From NCBI RefSeq assembly GCF_014696925.1, contig NZ_JACJQY010000001.1, forward strand, positions 124,001 through 188,000: 64,000 nucleotides of DNA, given 5' to 3'. Within the stretch, counting starts at the first letter, position 1. Each line of letters starts with the position of its first letter. The notes below the pieces were generated by a model. That model did not search any database, was not told the DNA's origin, and was given only the letters and a program-made list of their open reading frames with translations. Source of the stretch: Phormidium tenue FACHB-1050 (GTDB lineage Bacteria; Cyanobacteriota; Cyanobacteriia; Pseudanabaenales; Pseudanabaenaceae). A program made the position numbers and the translations under genes. Shown one piece after another: positions 17,493 to 24,858 of this stretch.

Positions 17493-17573
17493 ATGCGGAT
17501 ACTATCCCTTAGTACCCTGCGAGACTTATGGGAAAAATATCCCGAAGTAGAAAAAGTCCTAAAAATTTGGTGA
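17493..17573 (+). pseudogene. truncated HigB/RelE-like toxin remnant
   Basis: A short frame of 26 codons reads MRILSLSTLRDLWEKYPEVE and then KVLKIW before a stop. This matches the typical N-terminus of HigB-family mRNA-cleaving toxins (R-x-I-x-x-x-x-TLRxFWExxPxAE), which normally run to about 95-100 aa. The C-terminal catalytic part is missing, and no antitoxin gene follows. I take it as a relic of a second toxin-antitoxin locus beside argonaute. An independent small peptide is possible but less likely. Confidence 0.6.
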
Positions 17574-17616
17574 GACTAAGTATCTCATACTAAATTAAAT
17601 TAATCGTATCTAAATT

Positions 17617-18399
17617 ATGGCAAAGCTCAGTAAAATCCTGATTTTCCCAATCAAATCCCTCGATCCGATCGCTTTAGATGAAGTTGAGATATCTGAAGGT
17701 GGGGCATTAAAAGGCGATCGCGAATTTGCCATGTTTGATAATGGTGGCAAATATATCAATGCCAAGCGCTATCCTCAGATTCATTTAATTAGAGCAAAGT
17801 ACGAATTAAGCGATCGGTTAGTGCATTTGCAGCTCCAAGAGCATAATGATACTGCCACATTCCATTTAGATCGTGATCGCAATTCTCTCACTAGCTGGCT
17901 AAGTGCATTTTTTGAGCAGCCTGTAAAAATTCGGCAAAATACTATTAATGGGTTTCCCGATGATCCTGAAGCATGGGGAGCAACTGTAATCTCTGAATCA
18001 ACTCTTGCCACTGTGCAGAGTTGGTATGTAAGTCCTCCAATTAGCTTTGAGCAAATTCGCGATCGCTTCCGTACCAATTTAGAAATAGCTGATACCGAAC
18101 CATTTTGGGAAGATCATTTGTTTGCGAAATCTGGTGAAACAGTTCCCTTCAAAATTGGAGATGTTCAGTTTCTTGGTACAAATCCCTGTCAGCGTTGCCC
18201 AGTACCTACTCGCGATCCCTTTACTGGTCAAGTTTATCCTGAATTTCAAAAGATCTTCACTCGTCAACGAGAAGCAACTTTATCCACAAACATAGAGCGA
18301 TCGCGTTTCAATCATTTCTATCGTCTGGCGCTAAATACACGCATTCCTCTAACAGAAGCTGGCAAGATTCTAAAAATAGGCGATTCTATTAGTACGTAG
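17617..18399 (+). CDS. MOSC domain-containing protein
   Basis: An N-terminal MOSC beta-barrel region (residues 1-95, starting AKLSKILIFPIKSLDPIALD and including LKGDREFAMFD) and a C-terminal MOSC domain (about 110-258) with FRTNLEI and the conserved cysteine region NPCQRCPVPTRDPFTG. MOSC proteins bind molybdenum cofactor or transfer sulfur; some reduce N-hydroxylated compounds (mARC-like). Substrate cannot be told from sequence. Length 260 aa is normal. It ends just before a family C hairpin and faces the minus-strand AAA ATPase gene. Confidence 0.88.
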   Translation: MAKLSKILIFPIKSLDPIALDEVEISEGGALKGDREFAMFDNGGKYINAKRYPQIHLIRAKYELSDRLVHLQLQEHNDTATFHLDRDRNSLTSWLSAFFEQPVKIRQNTINGFPDDPEAWGATVISESTLATVQSWYVSPPISFEQIRDRFRTNLEIADTEPFWEDHLFAKSGETVPFKIGDVQFLGTNPCQRCPVPTRDPFTGQVYPEFQKIFTRQREATLSTNIERSRFNHFYRLALNTRIPLTEAGKILKIGDSIST

Positions 18400-18415
18400 C
18401 TGGACAGAAGAAGCT

Positions 18416-18497
18416 AAGATTGAGATCTCCGACTTTTTCTTTGCTAGCACATATAAATTTTGATAAGCAAAGAAAAAGTCGGAGATCTGGGCTTTTA
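18416..18497. repeat. convergent-gene hairpin (family C, copy 1)
   Basis: A perfect 23-bp stem (18423-18445 with 18466-18488) starting AGATCTCCGACTTTTTCT, with a 20-nt loop. It is preceded by GATTG and followed by GGGCTTTTAC. A second copy with the same outer stem lies at 34871-34952. Both stand between convergent genes, fitting a bidirectional terminator. Confidence 0.8.
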
Positions 18498-18523
18498 CTT
18501 AAACCATTTGCCGCGCTTAGTTT

Positions 18524-20020
18524 TTACTTGTTGAAAACATTCTGTCTGGAAGCTAGCCTTGCTTTGCCTGAAGCTGCCCATTCTTGCAGAACCTGAATTT
18601 CCTGCTGAGCCGTTTGTGCTAATGGCACAATTTGACTAGCGGCTTCGAGGATGTCATCGGTGGTGAAGTCACGATTTTGACTGAAGCCAATATGCATCGC
18701 TTCGATGATCCCCTGTTCAATTTCCGCTCCTGAAAAATCGGGCGTTTCGTAGGCGAGGCGATCGATGTCGTAGGCGCGAGTATTATGGGGGCGATATTTG
18801 CCTAGATGCACAGCAAAAATCTGCGATCGCTCCTCTTGGTTTGGCAAGCCTACGAAGAATACTTCATCGAATCGACCTTTACGCAAAAGTTCAGGCGGTA
18901 AAGCACGAATATTATTTGCCGTAGCCACCACAAATACAGGCGAAGTCTTTTCCGCCATCCATGTTAAGAAAGTTCCAAATACGCGATTGGTCGTTCCTGA
19001 ATCACCCCGACCTTCAACACCTGAGAAAGCCTTATCTATTTCATCAATCCATAATACGCAGGGAGAGAGTGCTTCCGCTAGCTGAATCATTTGCCTTGTG
19101 CGGGATTCACTCTCGCCCACTAGTCCCGCAAAAAGACGACCAACATCAAGACGTAATAGAGGCAAATGCCAGTGGTGAGAAATAGCCTTCGCCGTGAGGG
19201 ATTTGCCAGTACCTTGGATTCCTGCTAATAGCAAGCCTCTAGGATGGGGTAAGCCATACTTACGGGCGCGATCGCTAAAAGCTCCACCTCGTCTTAGCAA
19301 CCATTCCTTGAGATTATCTAAACCACCGATATCGCTAATTTCTGTAGTCGATGGATAGAACTCTAAGATCTGTGTTTGGCGAATACTTTGACGCTTTTCT
19401 TCAAGGATTAATTCGACATCTTCGGGACGCAAGCAATTATTTTCAGCGATCGCTTTGGCTAATACCCGTCTGATGCGCTCTAGAGATAAGCCTTGGCTAG
19501 CCCGCACTAAATCATCGATCGCCTGTTTATTTAATTGCAGATCATTAGCTGAGTTTGTGGAATTAGCGATTTGTTCAATTTCTATTTTCAGTTCACTAGG
19601 ATTGGGAAGTGGAAATTCGAGAATTGAGAAAAACTCACTGAGGCTATCGGGAATACTAATTTGTGAAGCAAGCACAATAATATTTTGCGCTTCACTTTTG
19701 AGCTTACGGGCAAGGTTTTTCAGCTTACGGGCGATCGCCACATCATCAAGAAAACGATCAAAATCTCGTAACACAAACACTGCACCTTTGGGGATTTTAT
19801 CCACAAATTCTAAAGCTTGGAGGGGATTGCGTTTACCAGCCCCCGCATCAGTAGGATTGGATTGATAGCCATCGACAAAATCCCAAATAAATACGCTACG
19901 ACCAAGGGATTTTGCTACATTGGTAATCACGGCTTCGACCCGTTCCTCTTCGGCTGAAGGTATATAAATCAAAGGATAACGGGCGCGGAGGGTGAGATTT
20001 AAGTCAGCTTCAAAATTCAT
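18524..20020 (-). CDS. Ycf46-like AAA ATPase
   Basis: A 498-aa AAA protein resembling plastid-encoded Ycf46. The N-terminal domain (1-220) begins with the typical FEADLNLTLRARYPLIYIPS; the AAA module follows with Walker A GIQGTGKS (267-274), Walker B CVLWIDEIDKAF (321 onward), sensor VVATANNI and arginine-finger region RKGRFDE. In cyanobacteria the homologue has been connected with carbon uptake and CO2 responses; here the role is only inferred from family. Start ATG at 20020 has no in-frame rival before conserved sequence. Confidence 0.92.
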   Translation of the reverse strand: MNFEADLNLTLRARYPLIYIPSAEEERVEAVITNVAKSLGRSVFIWDFVDGYQSNPTDAGAGKRNPLQALEFVDKIPKGAVFVLRDFDRFLDDVAIARKLKNLARKLKSEAQNIIVLASQISIPDSLSEFFSILEFPLPNPSELKIEIEQIANSTNSANDLQLNKQAIDDLVRASQGLSLERIRRVLAKAIAENNCLRPEDVELILEEKRQSIRQTQILEFYPSTTEISDIGGLDNLKEWLLRRGGAFSDRARKYGLPHPRGLLLAGIQGTGKSLTAKAISHHWHLPLLRLDVGRLFAGLVGESESRTRQMIQLAEALSPCVLWIDEIDKAFSGVEGRGDSGTTNRVFGTFLTWMAEKTSPVFVVATANNIRALPPELLRKGRFDEVFFVGLPNQEERSQIFAVHLGKYRPHNTRAYDIDRLAYETPDFSGAEIEQGIIEAMHIGFSQNRDFTTDDILEAASQIVPLAQTAQQEIQVLQEWAASGKARLASRQNVFNK

Positions 20021-20109
20021 TGATCAGTAAGCCGTGAGTAAAACGCTAGAATATCTACAGCCTATAATCTACAGCAAACTATAGCAATAGTGGCAACAGC
20101 AATATACCC

Positions 20110-20206
20110 AAACACAAAATGGGGTAGCCATTTTGTGTTTTTAAAACCCTTCCTAGGTTTGATTTTTAATTCTCGAAAGTGTAGCCACACTTTCGAGAAT
20201 TGGTAT
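20110..20206. repeat. two-hairpin composite repeat (family D, copy 2)
   Basis: Hairpin A pairs 20110-20122 with 20128-20140 (AAACACAAAATGG and complement). Hairpin B pairs 20168-20182 with 20187-20201 (AATTCTCGAAAGTGT and complement), followed by GGTATTA. It is the reverse-orientation counterpart of the 28863 copy. It lies in the 325-nt divergent region between the AAA ATPase gene and speA; I found no promoter there. Confidence 0.8.
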
Positions 20207-20345
20207 TACCTATTTGTTCAAAAAGATCTAGACGAATTATGGGCTTAGCACCTAGATTTAGTTGATAGTGCTAAAGTTGATACGGTCAGCTTAAAGCGCC
20301 GATGATTCCAGCTATGTAGATCAAGGTTTGTAGGGTTTATTAACA

Positions 20346-22271
20346 ATGTTGCAAGAGATTCAGTTACCTGTCGTTGCCGATACAAAAAAGTGGACAATTC
20401 AAGATAGTGAGACCCTTTATCGCATCAATGGCTGGGGTGAACCTTATTTTAGTATTAACGAGGCTGGTCACGTAACTGTCTCCCCCAAAGGCGATCGCGG
20501 GGGGTGTATTGACCTGTTTGAACTGGTAAATGATCTCAAACAAAGGGGATTGCGATCACCGATTCTAGTCAGATTTTCTGATATTCTCGCCGATCGCATT
20601 GAACGGCTTAATTCCACCTTTGCCAAGGCGATCGCCCGTTATAACTACAATGGCGTTTATCGTGGCGTTTTTCCTGTCAAAGTCAATCAGCAACGGCAAT
20701 TGGTGGAAGAAATTGCCAAGTATGGAAAACCCTTTCAGTTTGGTTTGGAGGCAGGTTCTAAACCCGAATTATTAATTGCCCTTGCTACCTTACGCACCCC
20801 TGGTTCACTGCTGATTTGTAATGGCTACAAAGATGCTGAGTATATTGAAACAGCTCTACTGGCTCGAAAATTGGGACAAAATACGATCATTGTGATCGAG
20901 CAGTTGGAAGAAGTGGAAATGATCATCCGTGCTGCCACAAAGTTAGGAATTGCGCCTGTGGTCGGTGTCCGCGCTAAGCTTAGTGCAAAGGGACTAGGAC
21001 ATTGGGAAGACTCCACAGGCGATCGCGCTAAGTTTGGTTTGAGCATGTGGGAAATTCTCGAAACCGTCGAACAGTTGGAAGCCGCAAATATGCTGGATTC
21101 CCTCAAATTACTGCACTTTCACATTGGTTCTCAAATCAGTAATATCAGCACGATCAAAGACGCACTGCGGGAAGCAGGTCAAATCTATGTGCAGCTTACG
21201 ACCCTAGGTGCACCAATGGGACATCTCGATGTTGGTGGTGGTTTGGGCGTAGATTACGATGGCTCCAAGACGAATTTCTATGCTTCCAAGAACTACAGTA
21301 TGCAAAACTATGCCTACGATATCGTGGCAGCAATTAAGGATGCTTGTACCGAAAAGGGAATTCCAGTGCCTACCTTAACTAGCGAAAGTGGTCGGGCGAT
21401 CGCTTCTCATCAGTCAGTTCTAATTTTCGATGTCGTGGGTATTAGTGGAATTCCGAATCAAGCGATTGAGCCTTTACAAGAAGATGAACATTTAATTATT
21501 CGTAATCTCTTCGAGACTCTAGAAAACATCAATGAAAATAACTATCAAGAGATTTATCATGATGCCGTTCAGTTTAATCAAGAGGCGATTAGTCTGTTTA
21601 CCTTTGGCTACCTCACCCTAAGACAACGCGCTAGAGTGGAACGCCTATTTTGGGAATGTTGCGATCGCATTCTCAAGGTAACTCGCAAACTTAACTATGT
21701 CCCCGACGATCTAGAAGATCTAGAAAAAGCGATGGCGCTGACTTACTATTGCAATTTCTCAGTATTTCAGTCTGCGCCAGATAGTTGGGCGATCGACCAA
21801 CTATTTCCGATTATGCCGATCCATCGCCTCAATGAAGAACCGAACTGTCGCGGCACGATCGCGGATTTAACCTGTGATAGTGATGGCAAAATTGATCGCT
21901 TTATCGATTTGCGTGATGTCAAATCCACTTTAGAATTACATCCTTTCATTGCGGAAGAGCCTTACTTTTTAGCTTTATTCCTTGGTGGAGCCTATCAAGA
22001 AATTCTTGGTGATTTGCATAATTTGTTTGGTGATACTGATGCCGTACATATTCATGCAACGCCTACAGGCTATAAGGTTGAGCATGTAATTAAGGGGGAC
22101 TCGATGACTGAGGTGTTAGCCTATGTCCAGTACAATCGTGACTCGATGCTAGAGAATATTCGCCAAGAGACGGAACGCGCTCTCCAAGAGAAGCAAATCA
22201 CTCTTGATGAAGCAAGGTTGTTCTTACAAAAATATGAGCATTGCCTAAATGGTTACACCTATTTAAGCTAA
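20346..22271 (+). CDS. speA: biosynthetic arginine decarboxylase
   Basis: SpeA converts arginine to agmatine, the first step of polyamine synthesis by the agmatine route; a PLP enzyme of the alanine-racemase-fold class. Evidence: RINGWGEPYFSIN near the N-terminus, the PLP lysine in VFPVKVNQQRQLVEEI (Lys112), KLLHFHIGSQISNI, GHLDVGGGLGVDYDGS, and the distal PTLTSESGRAIASHQ and YCNFSVFQSAPDSWAIDQ. Length 641 aa is typical. It is transcribed alone and ends at a 20-bp hairpin. Confidence 0.97.
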   Translation: MLQEIQLPVVADTKKWTIQDSETLYRINGWGEPYFSINEAGHVTVSPKGDRGGCIDLFELVNDLKQRGLRSPILVRFSDILADRIERLNSTFAKAIARYNYNGVYRGVFPVKVNQQRQLVEEIAKYGKPFQFGLEAGSKPELLIALATLRTPGSLLICNGYKDAEYIETALLARKLGQNTIIVIEQLEEVEMIIRAATKLGIAPVVGVRAKLSAKGLGHWEDSTGDRAKFGLSMWEILETVEQLEAANMLDSLKLLHFHIGSQISNISTIKDALREAGQIYVQLTTLGAPMGHLDVGGGLGVDYDGSKTNFYASKNYSMQNYAYDIVAAIKDACTEKGIPVPTLTSESGRAIASHQSVLIFDVVGISGIPNQAIEPLQEDEHLIIRNLFETLENINENNYQEIYHDAVQFNQEAISLFTFGYLTLRQRARVERLFWECCDRILKVTRKLNYVPDDLEDLEKAMALTYYCNFSVFQSAPDSWAIDQLFPIMPIHRLNEEPNCRGTIADLTCDSDGKIDRFIDLRDVKSTLELHPFIAEEPYFLALFLGGAYQEILGDLHNLFGDTDAVHIHATPTGYKVEHVIKGDSMTEVLAYVQYNRDSMLENIRQETERALQEKQITLDEARLFLQKYEHCLNGYTYLS

Positions 22272-22275
22272 TCAC

Positions 22276-22324
22276 AACCCCAAACTATTGTGGTGGATGA
22301 TGCTCACCACAATAGTTTGGGGTT
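22276..22324. terminator. hairpin terminator after speA
   Basis: A perfect 20-bp stem (22276-22295 with 22305-22324) and 9-nt loop, 5 nt past the speA stop, followed by a few T residues. A likely intrinsic terminator, and one of the long palindromes characteristic of this region. Confidence 0.75.
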
Positions 22325-22397
22325 TTATCTGATTGGCGAACCTCAACACATATTAAGCATAATGTCGCAGTTTCCACTAAAGTTACATTAGCCCTCT

Positions 22398-22432
22398 ACT
22401 GATTTGTTGAGCATCTCGCTCAACAAATCAGT
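22398..22432. repeat. 15-bp hairpin upstream of 22468 gene
   Basis: Arms ACTGATTTGTTGAGC (22398-22412) and complement (22418-22432) with loop ATCTC, ending 35 nt before the GTG start of the next gene, so probably in its leader. Confidence 0.7.
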
Positions 22433-22467
22433 AATTCAGAATTGCACATTAGAGTTTTTGGTAAAAC

Positions 22468-23679
22468 GTGGAAATTTTATGTATCAGTAACGGACATGGT
22501 GAAGATATCATTGCTGCCCGTATCTGCATTGAACTAGAAAAGTTAGGATTTTCAGCGATCGCCTTGCCGCTTGTGGGTGTGGGACATGCCTATGCTAAAG
22601 CCAATATCCCGATCGTCGAAAAGTTTACACAGGTGATGCCATCGGGGGGATTTGTCCGTATGGATAGCCGTCAGTTAGCCCGTGATGTCAAAAGTGGATT
22701 GGTGGGGCTAACTCGTAAACAATTGGGCTTTGTGTGGAAATGGTCTCGCGAAAACCGCAGAAGCAAACGGCTAATTTTAGCGGTAGGTGATATTGTGCCA
22801 TTGCTATTTGCTTGGTTGCCATCCCAGTTTGGCGGTTGTAATTTTGTGTTTGTCGCCACAGCTAAGTCAGAATATTATTGGCGCGATCGCAAAAGTAATT
22901 TGCCTCATGTCAAAAAGCCTTTTGGCGGCTCGATCTTTTTTCCTTGGGAACGCGCTTTGATGAATAGCGATCGCTGTAAGGCAGTATTTGTCCGTGATCT
23001 GCTAACTGCCGAGATCTTAAATCAAGATTTTAAACTACCTGCGGTTTATCTCGGTAACTCGATGATGGATGGGCTAGAACCTAAGGGGCTTAATTTTGGT
23101 ATTGGTGAAGATGAATGGGCGGTAGCGATTTTACCTGGTTCGCGATCGCCTGAAGCCTACGAAAACTGGATGACCTTGATGCTTTGCGCTCAAGTTGTTT
23201 CCCGTGCAATTCCCCATAATGTCCATTTCTTAGTAGCGATCGCCCCAGATTTAGATATAGAAGTCATTGGGCAGAGCATTATTCAAAAGGGTTGGCTACG
23301 CATTGATGAAACTACTTTTAAGGTTCAGAATGCACGGCTAATTCTCTTGCAAGATGGCTTTAGTGATTGTCTGCATCAATGTCATTTAGGTTTGGCAATG
23401 GCGGGAACTGCAACGGAGCAGATGGTGGGTTTAGGTAAGCCTGTAATTACGATCGCTGGAAATGGTCCTCAATTTACGCGCAAATTTGCTGAAGAACAAA
23501 CGGATTTATTAGGATGTTCGATCAACTTGATCGAAAAACCTGCTCAAGTTGCCGATGTTCTCAATGAGATTTTGCAAGATCCTGATTACTTTCAAGCAGT
23601 AAGTCGCAATGGCGAGGAGCGCATGGGGCAAGCAGGAGCATCGGCACGAATTGCTAAATATATTAGCGATTTAAGCTAA
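22468..23679 (+). CDS. lipid-A-disaccharide synthase-like protein (TIGR03492 type)
   Basis: A GT-B-fold protein related to LpxB but in the separate cyanobacterial/plastid group TIGR03492. It begins ILCISNGHGEDIIAARI, then ALPLVGVGHAY, and carries LAVGDIVPLLFAW, VAILPGSRSPEAY and the C-terminal LGLAMAGTATEQMVGLGKPV, which corresponds to the nucleotide-binding region. The acceptor is unknown; whether it makes lipid A in cyanobacteria is doubtful. Start is GTG at 22468. Its last 9 nt overlap the end of the convergent gene on the other strand. Confidence 0.88.
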   Translation: MEILCISNGHGEDIIAARICIELEKLGFSAIALPLVGVGHAYAKANIPIVEKFTQVMPSGGFVRMDSRQLARDVKSGLVGLTRKQLGFVWKWSRENRRSKRLILAVGDIVPLLFAWLPSQFGGCNFVFVATAKSEYYWRDRKSNLPHVKKPFGGSIFFPWERALMNSDRCKAVFVRDLLTAEILNQDFKLPAVYLGNSMMDGLEPKGLNFGIGEDEWAVAILPGSRSPEAYENWMTLMLCAQVVSRAIPHNVHFLVAIAPDLDIEVIGQSIIQKGWLRIDETTFKVQNARLILLQDGFSDCLHQCHLGLAMAGTATEQMVGLGKPVITIAGNGPQFTRKFAEEQTDLLGCSINLIEKPAQVADVLNEILQDPDYFQAVSRNGEERMGQAGASARIAKYISDLS

Positions 23680-24804
23680 GAAACTCACCCCAAAAATAAT
23701 AAAACCTAAAAGTAAGCTGGTGACATTAGTAAGTAAACTGAGCAATCCAGCTTGCTTTAAGGATAATTGCCCCAGACTTAGAGTGGATATTAACCATGCT
23801 TCATAGACTACCGCAAAAATTTCAGAAATTGGCAACGTAAAACGATAGGGAATTCCTTCGGCGATCGGAATACGATTTCCGTAACCAAACCAAAGAGCGA
23901 TAAAACCGCCGAGGATGTTCATGCCGATAAAGATCAGCAAAGAGAAGAAGACAATTTTTTTAGAGGAAGCTTGGCGCTCTACATGCATAGCCAAACTATA
24001 GAACATGGCTACAAATAAAGAGCTAATTCCAAAGTACCGTCCTAAGAGAATTTGAAATGGTTCCAAAGATGGAAAAAATGACCAAACTACTGGATAGCTA
24101 AATAGATTGACCATCGCGATCGCTATCAATACTCTAAAAATCTTTGGCTGGGATGCTTTGCGCCACCATAAAAAAATTGCACCTACCAATAGTTCAGAGG
24201 TAATTGTCAGAAGCCATCCAGTCAAAAACATCTGACTTGTATATTCTTGAACGGGCGTTAAAATAAAATATGCAAGTTTATCCTCTTCTTGAATTACCTG
24301 CAAAGAATCCTGAGTAACTTGTACTTGCCAAACACCGCTATGGGGAAAAGATGCAGCTTTTTCTCTAGGATTTTTTAAAAGCACAGGGCTTAGCCGTAGG
24401 CGATCAGAAAACTGTCCAATTAGCCTAAACCATTTATTGGGATCTTCTTGAGGTTTCGTTCTATCTACGGGAAAAGTATTAACAAGATCGCTAACCAATA
24501 AGCAGCGATCGCTAGCACAGGTAAATCGGTAGCTTTTATCTATGTTCAAGGCAACGGCTGGGGATTTTAAACAGCCCTCATCGCGACATTCACCATATTG
24601 AATAAACAACCTTGGCTGCTCACAAGTAGCTGTATTACATTCAACTATCTGTAAGCCTTGCAGGGTTTGTTGACCTACTGGATAAGAGAATGTGAACCAG
24701 TTCATTGGAGGTGGAGGTGGAGCATTAGCGCTAGCGGTCGAAGCGAATAAGACAATCATTGCGATCGCCAAAACTCCGATCAATTTCGACAACTTCCATT
24801 TCAT
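23671..24804 (-). CDS. uncharacterised membrane protein with signal peptide
   Basis: I do not recognise a named family. The protein has an N-terminal signal peptide (KLIGVLAIAMIVLFASTASA, likely cut before NAPPPPPMNW), and an exported region of about 160 residues with several cysteines in pairs (VECNTATCEQ, YGECRDEGCL, FTCASDRCLL) that may form disulfides. About six C-terminal transmembrane helices follow (from about residue 190). The layout suggests an exported sensor or carrier module attached to a membrane channel-like part; no function is claimed. It follows the 24859-27411 gene on the same strand after 54 nt, so the two may form an operon. Confidence 0.8.
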   Translation of the reverse strand: MKWKLSKLIGVLAIAMIVLFASTASANAPPPPPMNWFTFSYPVGQQTLQGLQIVECNTATCEQPRLFIQYGECRDEGCLKSPAVALNIDKSYRFTCASDRCLLVSDLVNTFPVDRTKPQEDPNKWFRLIGQFSDRLRLSPVLLKNPREKAASFPHSGVWQVQVTQDSLQVIQEEDKLAYFILTPVQEYTSQMFLTGWLLTITSELLVGAIFLWWRKASQPKIFRVLIAIAMVNLFSYPVVWSFFPSLEPFQILLGRYFGISSLFVAMFYSLAMHVERQASSKKIVFFSLLIFIGMNILGGFIALWFGYGNRIPIAEGIPYRFTLPISEIFAVVYEAWLISTLSLGQLSLKQAGLLSLLTNVTSLLLGFIIFGVSFLA

Positions 24805-24858
24805 AGATTAATAGCCCAGTTTTGCTAAAATTAGAACTTTCTTTTGTTTTTAGCGATT

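Noticed and set aside
19455-19865. 136-aa plus-strand ORF opposite the Ycf46-like gene
   Set aside because: Antisense shadow of a well-conserved coding sequence, with no motif or ribosome site.
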